Positions 1 to 5,663 of a stretch of 5,889 nucleotides of DNA are shown one piece after another. Below the pieces are notes generated by a model. That model did not search any database. It saw only the letters and a program-made list of their open reading frames with translations, and was not told the DNA's origin. The translations under genes and the position numbers were made by a program. The stretch is from Roseburia sp. (lineage in GTDB: Bacteria; Bacillota; Clostridia; Lachnospirales; Lachnospiraceae). Within the stretch, counting starts at the first letter, position 1. Every line of letters starts with the position of its first letter. The stretch spans positions 1 to 5,889 of the forward strand of contig JAGAIK010000602.1 of NCBI GenBank assembly GCA_017626625.1, given 5' to 3'.

Positions 1-1
1 G

Positions 2-481
2 CCCTTAGATATGGATGCGGACACCAATTTCAAAATGAACCCGCCCCTTCGTACCAAAAAGGATGTGGAGGCATTGAAGGCAGGGCTTCGTGACAATGTG
101 ATGGATGTCATTTCTACGGACCATGCGCCCCACACCTTTGAGGAAAAGAATGCTTCCATGAAGAGAGCGCCCTTTGGCATTGTGGGCTTAGAGACGGCAG
201 CGCCCCTTACCTACACGGAGCTGGTATTAGGCGGCTATCTGACCCCTATGCAGATGGCGGAAAAGATGAGCTATAATCCGGCAAAGATTATCGGCATTGA
301 GAAAGGGGATATCCAGCCGGGCAAGACGGCGGATATTGTAATTTTTGACCCGTCCGTCACCTATAAGATTGATAAAAATAAGTTTGCCAGCAAGGGAAAG
401 AATACGCCTTTTGACGGCAGGGAAGTCACCGGAAAAGTGCGTGTCACAATCGCAGGCGGACATATCGCATATGAAGAGTGA
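2..481 (+). CDS. pyrC: Dihydroorotase, C-terminal part (5' end outside the window)
   Basis: This is the last ~159 residues of a dihydroorotase, the Zn amidohydrolase that interconverts N-carbamoyl-aspartate and dihydroorotate in the cytoplasm (third step of UMP synthesis). The reading frame is open from base 2, so the gene begins upstream; the ATG at 11 is internal. Visible marks are NPPLR (nt 38-52), the DHAPH signature (nt 119-133) whose Asp is a metal ligand/general base in the family, an APFGIVGLETA segment (about nt 170-202), and the C-terminal beta-strand segment (GDIQPGKTADIVIFDP) that closes the composite amidohydrolase fold. Full-length members are usually about 420-430 residues, so a little over a third is seen. 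The stop is TGA at 479-481, and pyrK follows after 21 nt, which suggests cotranscription. No truncation or frameshift is seen in the visible part. Confidence 0.95.
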   Translation, partial: PLDMDADTNFKMNPPLRTKKDVEALKAGLRDNVMDVISTDHAPHTFEEKNASMKRAPFGIVGLETAAPLTYTELVLGGYLTPMQMAEKMSYNPAKIIGIEKGDIQPGKTADIVIFDPSVTYKIDKNKFASKGKNTPFDGREVTGKVRVTIAGGHIAYEE

Positions 482-502
482 AAGACAGAAAGGCTTAAGA
501 AA

Positions 503-1270
503 ATGCAGACAAAATTTGAGGAAATGGTATCTGTCATCAGACAGGAAGAGATAGCGGACGATATTTACAGCATGTGGCTTAAGACGGAGCAGATTGTGGC
601 GTATGCCAAGGCGGGGCAGTTTGTGTCGGTTTACAGCAATGACGGCAGCAGGCTGCTGCCAAGACCCATCAGTATTTGTGAGATTGATAAGGAAAAGGGC
701 GCCATCCGTCTGGTGTACCGTATCGCAGGAAAGGGAACGGCTGAATTTTCCGGTATGCGTGCGGGCATGCAGTTAAAGGTGGTAGGACCGCTGGGAAACG
801 GTTTTACCAAAAAGGACAAAAAAGCATTTTTAATCGGCGGAGGTATCGGTATTCCGCCCATGCTGCAGTTGGCGAAGGAATTAGACTGCGAAAAGCAGAT
901 GGTGCTAGGCTACCGGGACGAGCTGTTTTTAACGGAGGAATTTGAAGCCTTTGGAAAGGTCTACATTGCCACGGAGGACGGCAGCGCCGGAACAAAGGGC
1001 AATGTATTAGACGCCATCCGGGAGAACGGGCTTACCGCAGATGTGATTTATGCCTGCGGACCTGCCCCCATGCTGCGGGCGCTGAAGGAATATGCGCAGG
1101 AAAACGGCATAGAATGCTGGATTTCCATGGAAGAGCGGATGGCATGCGGCATCGGAGCCTGTCTTGCCTGCGTCTGCAAATCCAAAGAAAAGGACGCCCA
1201 CAGCAATGTAAACAATAAGCGGATATGCAAGGAAGGTCCGGTATTTTTGGCAGAGGAGGTAGAATTCTAA
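503..1270 (+). CDS. pyrK: Dihydroorotate dehydrogenase B, electron transfer subunit
   Basis: This 255-residue cytoplasmic flavoprotein of the ferredoxin-reductase superfamily passes electrons from the FMN of PyrD through a [2Fe-2S] cluster and FAD to NAD+. In order, it shows an N-terminal FAD-binding barrel with RPIS at residues 54-57, a Gly-rich nucleotide-binding turn GGGIGIPPM at 112-120, CGPAPM at 185-190, and a C-terminal cluster motif. The likely cluster ligands are C215, C220, C223 and C242; C225 is an extra Cys in the same segment. All four expected ligands are present. The start at 503 is preceded by a modest GAAAGG (488-493) at 9 nt. The in-frame ATG at 524 is less likely, because its GAGGAA abuts the codon. 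The TAA stop shares one base with the pyrD ATG, which fits the obligate PyrD2-PyrK2 stoichiometry of this enzyme class. Confidence 0.95.
   Translation: MQTKFEEMVSVIRQEEIADDIYSMWLKTEQIVAYAKAGQFVSVYSNDGSRLLPRPISICEIDKEKGAIRLVYRIAGKGTAEFSGMRAGMQLKVVGPLGNGFTKKDKKAFLIGGGIGIPPMLQLAKELDCEKQMVLGYRDELFLTEEFEAFGKVYIATEDGSAGTKGNVLDAIRENGLTADVIYACGPAPMLRALKEYAQENGIECWISMEERMACGIGACLACVCKSKEKDAHSNVNNKRICKEGPVFLAEEVEF
1253..1260 (+). promoter_or_regulatory. Ribosome binding site of pyrD inside the end of pyrK
   Basis: GAGGAGGT lies 9 nt before the ATG at 1270, within the last codons of pyrK. It decides the pyrD start: the same frame is open upstream to an ATG at 1225 that would add 15 residues unlike the family, while the product from 1270 begins at the normal PyrD N-terminus. 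The TAATG junction (1268-1272) suggests translational coupling. Confidence 0.85.
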
Positions 1271-2172
1271 TGAATATGAAAGTGGATTTATGCGGAGTAA
1301 CCTTAAAAAACCCCGTCATGACTGCCTCCGGAACCTTCGGCGCAGGAGAGGAATACTCGGAATTTGTGGATTTGAACAAGCTGGGGGCTGTGGTGACGAA
1401 GGGAGTTGCCAATGTGCCTTGGGAGGGGAATCCCACCCCCCGTGTGGCGGAGGTTTACGGCGGCATGTTAAACGCCATCGGTCTGCAGAATCCGGGGATT
1501 GATTTGTTTATCGAGCGGGATATCCCTTTTCTGAAACAGTATGACACGAAAATTATCGTAAATGTTTGCGGTCATACCACGGAAGAGTATGTGGAGGTGG
1601 TAAAACGCCTGGCAGACCAGCCGGTGGATATGTTGGAAATCAATATTTCCTGTCCCAATGTCAAGGAGGGCGGCATTGCCTTCGGACAGAATCCAAAGAC
1701 AGTGGAGGATATCACTAGGGAAATTAAAAAATATGCGGCGCAGCCGGTGATTATGAAGCTTTCTCCCAACGTGACGGACATTACGGAGACGGCGCGGGCG
1801 GCGGAAGCAGGGGGAGCGGACGCCCTCTCGCTGATTAACACTTTAACGGGAATGAAAATTGATATTAACCGCAGAAAATTTGTGCTGGCGAACAAGACCG
1901 GTGGCATGTCCGGTCCGGCAGTCCATCCGGTGGCAGTCCGTATGGTGTACCAGACGGCGCAGGCGGTTGACATACCCATTATCGGCATGGGCGGCATTAT
2001 GAATGCGGAGGATGCCATTGAGATGATTTTGGCAGGCGCTACGGCGGTTTCCGTGGGCACGGCGAACTTTACCAATCCAAAGGTGACAGAAGAGATTGTG
2101 GAGGGCATTGCCGCCTACATGGAAAAATATCAGGTCAATGATATCAAAGAGCTGGTGGGCGCAGTAGTATAA
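1270..2172 (+). CDS. pyrD: Dihydroorotate dehydrogenase B (NAD+), catalytic subunit
   Basis: This 300-residue FMN-dependent TIM-barrel enzyme oxidises dihydroorotate to orotate; the length is normal for class 1B. Visible marks are TASGTFGAGEEY (residues 18-29) for FMN phosphate and ring contacts, K44 in VVTKGV, NAIGLQNPG (68-76) in the substrate loop, NISCPN (125-130) with the class 1 catalytic base C128, K163 in IMKLSPN, the LINT segment near N190, GGMSGPA (211-217), GMGGI (239-243) and VGTANF (262-267). The catalytic Cys instead of Ser, the NVKEGG segment after NISCPN, the absence of an N-terminal membrane helix and the neighbouring pyrK together place it in class 1B (NAD-linked, soluble) rather than the quinone-linked class 2. 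The start is ATG 1270, overlapping the pyrK stop. The last codons (GAVV plus stop) lie in the left arm of a direct repeat described separately. Confidence 0.96.
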   Translation: MNMKVDLCGVTLKNPVMTASGTFGAGEEYSEFVDLNKLGAVVTKGVANVPWEGNPTPRVAEVYGGMLNAIGLQNPGIDLFIERDIPFLKQYDTKIIVNVCGHTTEEYVEVVKRLADQPVDMLEINISCPNVKEGGIAFGQNPKTVEDITREIKKYAAQPVIMKLSPNVTDITETARAAEAGGADALSLINTLTGMKIDINRRKFVLANKTGGMSGPAVHPVAVRMVYQTAQAVDIPIIGMGGIMNAEDAIEMILAGATAVSVGTANFTNPKVTEEIVEGIAAYMEKYQVNDIKELVGAVV

Positions 2173-2194
2173 GGAACGGCTTGAGTTGTTTCGA
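2158..2194 (+). repeat. Imperfect direct repeat, left copy (over the pyrD stop)
   Basis: This 37-bp segment covers the last pyrD codons, the TAA stop and 22 bases beyond. It matches 2223-2259 at 29 of 37 positions without gaps, starting with 11 identical bases (GGCGCAGTAGT). All eight differences are transitions. The offset between copies is 65 bp. Confidence 0.75.
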
Positions 2195-2222
2195 CAGAAA
2201 ACGGATGACAATGGCAGGACAA

Positions 2223-2259
2223 GGCGCAGTAGTGTGAGAAACGGTTTGAACTGCTTCGG
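2223..2259 (+). repeat. Imperfect direct repeat, right copy (before the GGDEF gene)
   Basis: This is the second copy of the 37-bp repeat whose left copy spans the pyrD stop. Read in the equivalent frame it again gives G-A-V-V-stop, with GTG for GTA and TGA for TAA, so it resembles a duplicated pyrD tail. It sits in a different frame from pyrD (offset 65) and is not translated as PyrD. Its right edge runs into the Shine-Dalgarno sequence of the next gene. Confidence 0.75.
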
Positions 2260-2263
2260 AGGT
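2258..2263 (+). promoter_or_regulatory. Ribosome binding site for the GTG start at 2271
   Basis: GGAGGT lies 7 nt before GTG 2271. An ATG at 2267 in another frame is too close to this site, and its frame stops at 2386 with a non-conserved product. The site therefore favours the GTG start of the GGDEF protein. Confidence 0.75.
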
Positions 2264-2270
2264 AGGATGT

Positions 2271-3386
2271 GTGAGAGAAGAGATAGGTGGATACCGTCGG
2301 TCAGACATAGATTACAAAGTGAATCAATATACCTTGCGGTGTCTGGTTTTTACATTAGTATCTACAATTATCATATGGATTGCTAATATATGTGATATAT
2401 TTATTGTAAATAACGAGTTGCTGTCCACCGGATTTACCATTTCCACAGCGATTATTGTCCTCACTTTGCTTTTTGGCAGAGTGGTGGACTTACATAAACC
2501 CTGGGTGAAGTATGTGTTGTTGTTTACTACCACATTAGCAATCACGGTGGACGGAGCAACGTTAAGCTATCATGCGGTACTGCTCATTGTGCTCCCGCTG
2601 CTGCTGGCGGCACAGTACACCTCCAAAAAGGTGCTGGCTTATACCTATATTCTCAGTATATTAGGGGTTTTTGCCAGTGTTATGGGAGGCTATTTCTGGG
2701 GGCTGTGTGATGCCAATATGCTGCTTCTGACGGTGGAAAAGACGGAGTACTATATCAATCAATCCAATGGCATGATACAGATTCCCATCAACAATACCAA
2801 TCCATGGTATACGCTGCCGCTGTATTATGTGATACCCCGCAGCATTCTTCTTCTCTGCCTTCTCCCTGTCATTCAGAGCATTTCCAAAAACATTATGGGA
2901 TATGCGGAATATGCAGTCAGCATGAAGCAGCTTAGTGAGAGAGACGAGATGACGGGGCTGTACAATAAGAATAAATATCTGGAAATGATGGAAAAGGTCT
3001 ATCCGAAGTTAGATACGGTGGGCGTCATTTTCTGGGATGTGAACAATCTGAAAAGGATTAACGATACCATGGGGCACGCCCAGGGGGATTATATTATCAC
3101 CTGTGTTTCCGGTATCATAAAGGAACTGATGGATAACCGGAAACGGGCGTACCGCATTGGCGGGGATGAATTTGTCATGATTATTGAGAATCCGGGAAAA
3201 GGTGAGATTGATGAAGTGCTGCGCCGCTGGGGCGGGCATTTAGAACAGAGAAAAAATTTTTCTACGATAGAGATTTCTGTTTCCATAGGCGCCGCATGGG
3301 GCAGCGGAAAAGATGTGGCGCAGGTGGAAAAAGAGGCGGATGAAGCTATGTACCAGCAGAAGAAACACTATCATGGCAGGGAATAG
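2271..3386 (+). CDS. Membrane GGDEF-domain protein, probable diguanylate cyclase
   Basis: This 371-residue protein likely makes cyclic di-GMP from two GTP at the inner face of the membrane. A short charged N-terminus (1-20) is followed by about six hydrophobic segments (roughly 22-45, 53-69, 78-95, 99-114, 120-142, 183-203). A polar, probably extracytoplasmic stretch (about 143-182) lies between the last two and could sense a ligand; I do not recognise the sensor family. The GGDEF domain runs from about 222 to the end: DEMTGLYNK (225-233), metal Asp D256, then N264 and D273 at the PleD-like spacing, and an intact RIGGDEF (295-301). The usual DID is DVN here, a variant I recall from other clostridial GGDEF proteins. 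The RxxD inhibitory site expected at 288-291 is absent (DNRK), so product inhibition through the canonical I-site is unlikely. Start is GTG with a strong GGAGGT. It follows pyrD by 98 nt and precedes a terminator, so it probably ends the pyrC-K-D transcript. The first ~150 bp look AT-richer than pyrD. Confidence 0.88.
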   Translation: MREEIGGYRRSDIDYKVNQYTLRCLVFTLVSTIIIWIANICDIFIVNNELLSTGFTISTAIIVLTLLFGRVVDLHKPWVKYVLLFTTTLAITVDGATLSYHAVLLIVLPLLLAAQYTSKKVLAYTYILSILGVFASVMGGYFWGLCDANMLLLTVEKTEYYINQSNGMIQIPINNTNPWYTLPLYYVIPRSILLLCLLPVIQSISKNIMGYAEYAVSMKQLSERDEMTGLYNKNKYLEMMEKVYPKLDTVGVIFWDVNNLKRINDTMGHAQGDYIITCVSGIIKELMDNRKRAYRIGGDEFVMIIENPGKGEIDEVLRRWGGHLEQRKNFSTIEISVSIGAAWGSGKDVAQVEKEADEAMYQQKKHYHGRE

Positions 3387-3398
3387 AAACTATGGCAG

Positions 3399-3446
3399 AA
3401 ATGCAGCGGTTGATACCGAAAATTGGTATTTACAGCTGCATTTTTT
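3399..3446 (+). terminator. Intrinsic terminator after the GGDEF gene
   Basis: A bipartite hairpin starts 12 nt after the GGDEF stop. The outer stem is a perfect 9 bp: AAATGCAGC (3399-3407) with GCTGCATTT (3435-3443). After a small internal loop (3408-3411 opposite 3431-3434) there is an inner stem of ATACC (3413-3417) with GGTAT (3425-3429), extendable by a G-U and an A-U pair to a short A-rich loop. The 3' arm runs into six T (3441-3446) and then ATTGTTG. It probably ends the pyrC-pyrK-pyrD-GGDEF transcript. The outer stem has only moderate GC, so read-through is possible. Confidence 0.75.
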
Positions 3447-3474
3447 ATTGTTGAACAGGGAAGGTTTTTGTATG

Positions 3475-3503
3475 TTGAAAAATAAACTCCTTAATGGTAT
3501 ACT
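3475..3503 (+). promoter_or_regulatory. SigA-type promoter for pyrE and downstream genes
   Basis: TTGAAA (-35, 3475-3480) is separated by exactly 17 bp from TATACT (-10, 3498-3503). A TGG just before the -10 gives an extended -10 (TGn). Each hexamer has five of six consensus bases. Transcription should begin near 3509-3511, leaving a leader of about 73 nt before the pyrE ATG. The promoter lies downstream of the terminator, as expected for a new unit. No PyrR-type anti-antiterminator or long attenuator was recognisable in the leader. Confidence 0.8.
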
Positions 3504-3582
3504 AAAACACGTATCTGAGGTAATTTTTTTCAGGAAAGACGAATGCCCGAATAGGGCTTAAAATAAGCAGGAGGTTTGATAA

Positions 3583-4260
3583 ATGGAACAGTATAAGCAG
3601 GAATTTATTGAATTTATGGTAGAAAGCGATGTGTTGAAATTCGGGGAATTCACCTTAAAAAGCGGTAGAAAATCCCCATTTTTTATGAATGCAGGCGCCT
3701 ATGTGACAGGCAGCCAGCTCATGCGTCTCGGTGAATATTATGCAAAGGCAATTCATGAGAATTACGGCGATGATTTTGACGTATTATTTGGACCGGCTTA
3801 CAAGGGCATTCCCCTCTCTGTGGCAACTACGATTGCCTTTTCCAAATTATACGGCAAGGAAATCCGTTACTGCTCAAACAGAAAAGAAGTGAAAGACCAC
3901 GGCGATACCGGAATTTTATTGGGCAGTAAAATCAAGGACGGGGATAAAGTGGTGATTATCGAGGACGTTACCACCTCCGGTAAATCCATCGAGGAAACAT
4001 TCCCTATCGTGAAAGCCCAGGGGGATGTGGAAATTCTTGGTCTTATGGTGTCCTTAAACCGTATGGAGAAAGGTCTTGGCGGAGAGAAGAGCGCATTAGA
4101 CGAAATCCGTGAAAAATACGGCTTTGCGGCAAATGCCATTGTCACCATGGAGGAAGTGGTGGAGCACCTTTACAATAGAGAATGTCAGGGAAAAATTGTG
4201 ATTAATGATGAAATAAAAACTGCGATTGATACATACTATAAGCAGTATGGATGTAAATAA
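3583..4260 (+). CDS. pyrE: Orotate phosphoribosyltransferase
   Basis: This 225-residue cytoplasmic type I phosphoribosyltransferase makes OMP and pyrophosphate from orotate and PRPP, the fifth step of UMP synthesis. Visible marks are FTLKSGRKSPFF (23-34), the N-terminal substrate hood; GPAYKGIPL (70-78); the catalytic loop NRKEVKDHGDTG (99-110) with R100, K101, K104 and H106; the PRPP-binding signature EDVTTSGKS (127-135) after the hydrophobic VVII strand; and NRMEKG (159-164). Length fits the Clostridia/proteobacterial-type PyrE of about 210-225 residues. The start is ATG 3583, with AGGAGGT (3569-3575) 7 nt upstream. It has its own promoter rather than continuing the pyrC-K-D unit, from which it is separated by the GGDEF gene and a terminator. 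Its 3' end overlaps the next gene by 14 nt, so that gene is probably coexpressed. No defect is seen. Confidence 0.96.
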   Translation: MEQYKQEFIEFMVESDVLKFGEFTLKSGRKSPFFMNAGAYVTGSQLMRLGEYYAKAIHENYGDDFDVLFGPAYKGIPLSVATTIAFSKLYGKEIRYCSNRKEVKDHGDTGILLGSKIKDGDKVVIIEDVTTSGKSIEETFPIVKAQGDVEILGLMVSLNRMEKGLGGEKSALDEIREKYGFAANAIVTMEEVVEHLYNRECQGKIVINDEIKTAIDTYYKQYGCK

Positions 4261-4717
4261 GAAAAAGAGCCGCACAGTGGCAGGCATATTATTTTTGATT
4301 TATTTTTTAGTATTGTTTTATTTCCTCTTTTTTTCGGAGGAATTGGGAAGAACCTACAGCGAAAGGGCATATCACTACAATCTGGTGCCTTTTAAGGAAA
4401 TCGGACGTTTTATCCGCTATCGGGAGATGCTGGGAATGAAAGCGGTACTGTTGAATCTGGCGGGAAATGTGGTGGCATTTATGCCCTTCGGCGCATTTTT
4501 GCCTATGTTTTCCGCGAGATGCCGGAAGGTATTTGGTGTTGTCTGGTATAGCTTTGAGTTAAGCCTGGTGGTGGAGATTCTTCAGCTTATCACCAAGGTG
4601 GGCAGCTTTGATGTGGACGACCTGCTGCTCAACACCGTGGGCGGAATGTTCGGATTTTTCATTTATGCGGCAGTAGTACAGTGCAGGAGAAAAAAGCATG
4701 GCAGCAAAACGACATAG
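4247..4717 (+). CDS. VanZ-like family membrane protein
   Basis: This 156-residue integral membrane protein belongs to the VanZ-like family, named after VanZ of the Tn1546 vancomycin cluster, which gives low-level teicoplanin resistance; most chromosomal members have no assigned role. About four hydrophobic segments are visible (roughly 11-30, 66-88, 95-115, 126-144). Family marks are NLVPFKEI (45-52) after the first helix, NLAGNVVAFMPFGAFLP (70-86), and ELSLVVEILQL...FDVDDLLLNTVGG (104-133), with conserved acidic residues near the third and fourth helices. The tail is basic (RRKKH), consistent with a cytoplasmic end. I chose ATG 4247, inside the end of pyrE; a TTG at 4226 in the same frame would add seven residues. 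No clear Shine-Dalgarno precedes 4247, so coupling to pyrE translation is likely. It overlaps the next gene by 20 nt. A drug-resistance role should not be assumed. Confidence 0.85.
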   Translation: MDVNKKKSRTVAGILFLIYFLVLFYFLFFSEELGRTYSERAYHYNLVPFKEIGRFIRYREMLGMKAVLLNLAGNVVAFMPFGAFLPMFSARCRKVFGVVWYSFELSLVVEILQLITKVGSFDVDDLLLNTVGGMFGFFIYAAVVQCRRKKHGSKTT

Positions 4718-5027
4718 AAGTGGTTATAAATTTACGGATAAAACCCAGTCAAAACGGGGAATGCTGGCGTTTGTTCTGGCAGTGGTATCCATCGCAATTT
4801 TTGTGGTGGTGATAGTATTCTCCTTTCAGAACCGGGGAAACGGCAGCATGTATTTAGGCAGCGCAGGCGTATGTTCCATGCTGCTTAGTCTGGTTTCCTT
4901 TGTCCTGGCAATCTTAAGCCTGGGGGAGGAAAATTCCTATAAATTTTTCCCCTATGCGGCGACAGTGCTGTCTTTTCTGGCGGTGGGTATCTGGATTGCC
5001 CTTTATGTAGTGGGATTTATGGGATAA
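4698..5027 (+). CDS. Small three-helix membrane protein, DUF6142-like
   Basis: This 109-residue protein has no known function. A basic N-terminus (residues 1-21: many Lys/Arg, with HRSGYKFTDK at 6-15) is probably cytoplasmic. It is followed by three hydrophobic segments (about 22-43, 51-75, 83-107) joined by short polar loops (FQNRGNGS; GEENSYKF). The C-terminus ends directly after the third helix. The N-terminal HRSGYKFTDK-x-QSKRG pattern and the layout recall the DUF6142 family of small membrane proteins in Lachnospiraceae; that assignment is from memory. The start ATG 4698 has AGGAGA (4685-4690) at 7 nt and lies 20 nt inside the VanZ-like gene, so the two are probably translated together. 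The next gene begins 33 nt after its stop. Confidence 0.75.
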   Translation: MAAKRHRSGYKFTDKTQSKRGMLAFVLAVVSIAIFVVVIVFSFQNRGNGSMYLGSAGVCSMLLSLVSFVLAILSLGEENSYKFFPYAATVLSFLAVGIWIALYVVGFMG

Positions 5028-5060
5028 AGGCAGTGGGAGCAGAAAGAAAGGGAGCAGGAT

Positions 5061-5648
5061 ATGACGGATTTTGAAAAACAGATAAATTTTATCATGGAGC
5101 TGGACAAAATAAAAAAAATCGGTAGGCAGACTTACTTAAGCGATGCCAGCAGGAAAGAAAATGATGCGGAGCATTCCTGGCATTTAGCTTTGATGGCTTT
5201 CGTCCTTGCAGATTATGCCAATGAGAAAATTGACGTGTTAAAGACCATGAAAATGGTGCTGCTCCATGATGTGATTGAGATTGACGCGGGAGATACCTAT
5301 GCCTATGATACCGAGGGAAACAAGACGAAACGGGAGCGGGAGTTAAAGGCGGCGGATCGTATTTTCGGGCTTTTGCCGGAGAAACAGCAGAGGGAGTACC
5401 GGGGATTGTGGGATGAGTTTGAGGCGATGGAAACTCCGGAATCGAAATTTGCCAATATGTTGGATAAGGTGCAGCCTCTTTTATTAAACGATGCCTCCGG
5501 CGGCAAGTCCTGGGCGGAACACGGCGTGAAGAAATCCCAGGTTCTGGCACGCAATGTTAGGGTACATGAAGGCTCGGAGGAAATCTGGGCATATGCGAAA
5601 AGCCTGATTGAGAAAAATGCAGAAGCAGGCAAATTAATCAAGGATTGA
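5061..5648 (+). CDS. HD-domain phosphohydrolase, probable 5'-nucleotidase (YfbR/HDDC2-like)
   Basis: This is a 195-residue soluble metal-dependent HD-superfamily hydrolase (HD_3 type). Characterised relatives such as E. coli YfbR dephosphorylate deoxynucleoside 5'-monophosphates. The metal-site residues appear intact: H38 in NDAEHSW (34-40), the H69-D70 doublet in LLHDVIEIDAGD (67-78) with E73 and D75 nearby, and D135 in MLDKVQPL. The N-terminal R22, just after the lysine-rich KIKKIGR segment (16-22), is also typical of the group. Length matches the family (about 190-200). Substrate preference cannot be read from sequence, but the pyrE context fits a role in nucleotide monophosphate turnover. 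The start ATG 5061 has AAGGGAG (5048-5054) at 6 nt. The upstream spacer holds GGGAGCAG twice (5035-5042 and 5050-5057), so the ribosome site appears duplicated. No signal peptide or membrane segment is seen. Confidence 0.85.
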   Translation: MTDFEKQINFIMELDKIKKIGRQTYLSDASRKENDAEHSWHLALMAFVLADYANEKIDVLKTMKMVLLHDVIEIDAGDTYAYDTEGNKTKRERELKAADRIFGLLPEKQQREYRGLWDEFEAMETPESKFANMLDKVQPLLLNDASGGKSWAEHGVKKSQVLARNVRVHEGSEEIWAYAKSLIEKNAEAGKLIKD

Positions 5649-5663
5649 GAAAGTGATAACAGA

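Noticed and set aside
1225..1269. Upstream in-frame ATG that would lengthen PyrD by 15 residues
   Set aside because: The extra residues are Gly/Arg-rich, overlap pyrK, and are not expected at a class 1B N-terminus; ATG 1270 has GAGGAGGT at 9 nt.
1572..2108. Long minus-strand open frame opposite pyrD
   Set aside because: It mirrors pyrD codon structure, has no recognisable domain, and pyrD is fully supported on the plus strand.
2186..2386. Open frame of about 66 codons spanning the pyrD-GGDEF spacer and the start of the GGDEF gene
   Set aside because: Arg/Cys-rich, unlike any family, and overlaps the well-supported GGDEF start, whose Shine-Dalgarno spacing fits GTG 2271 better.
3486..3530. 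Possible second terminator: CCTTA/TGAGG pairing followed by seven T (3524-3530)
   Set aside because: The stem is about 5 bp with a G-U pair and a large loop, and it overlaps the promoter; the T run alone is not enough.
3313..3561. Open frame running from the GGDEF 3' end through the terminator to the pyrE leader
   Set aside because: It overlaps GGDEF codons in another frame and crosses the terminator and promoter. Only the last 29 codons have a plausible ribosome site, and that part is listed as a low-interest finding.
4247..4717. VanZ-like gene as an antibiotic-resistance determinant
   Set aside because: There are no vanHAX-type ligase, dehydrogenase or regulator genes nearby, and chromosomal VanZ-like proteins are common and mostly uncharacterised.
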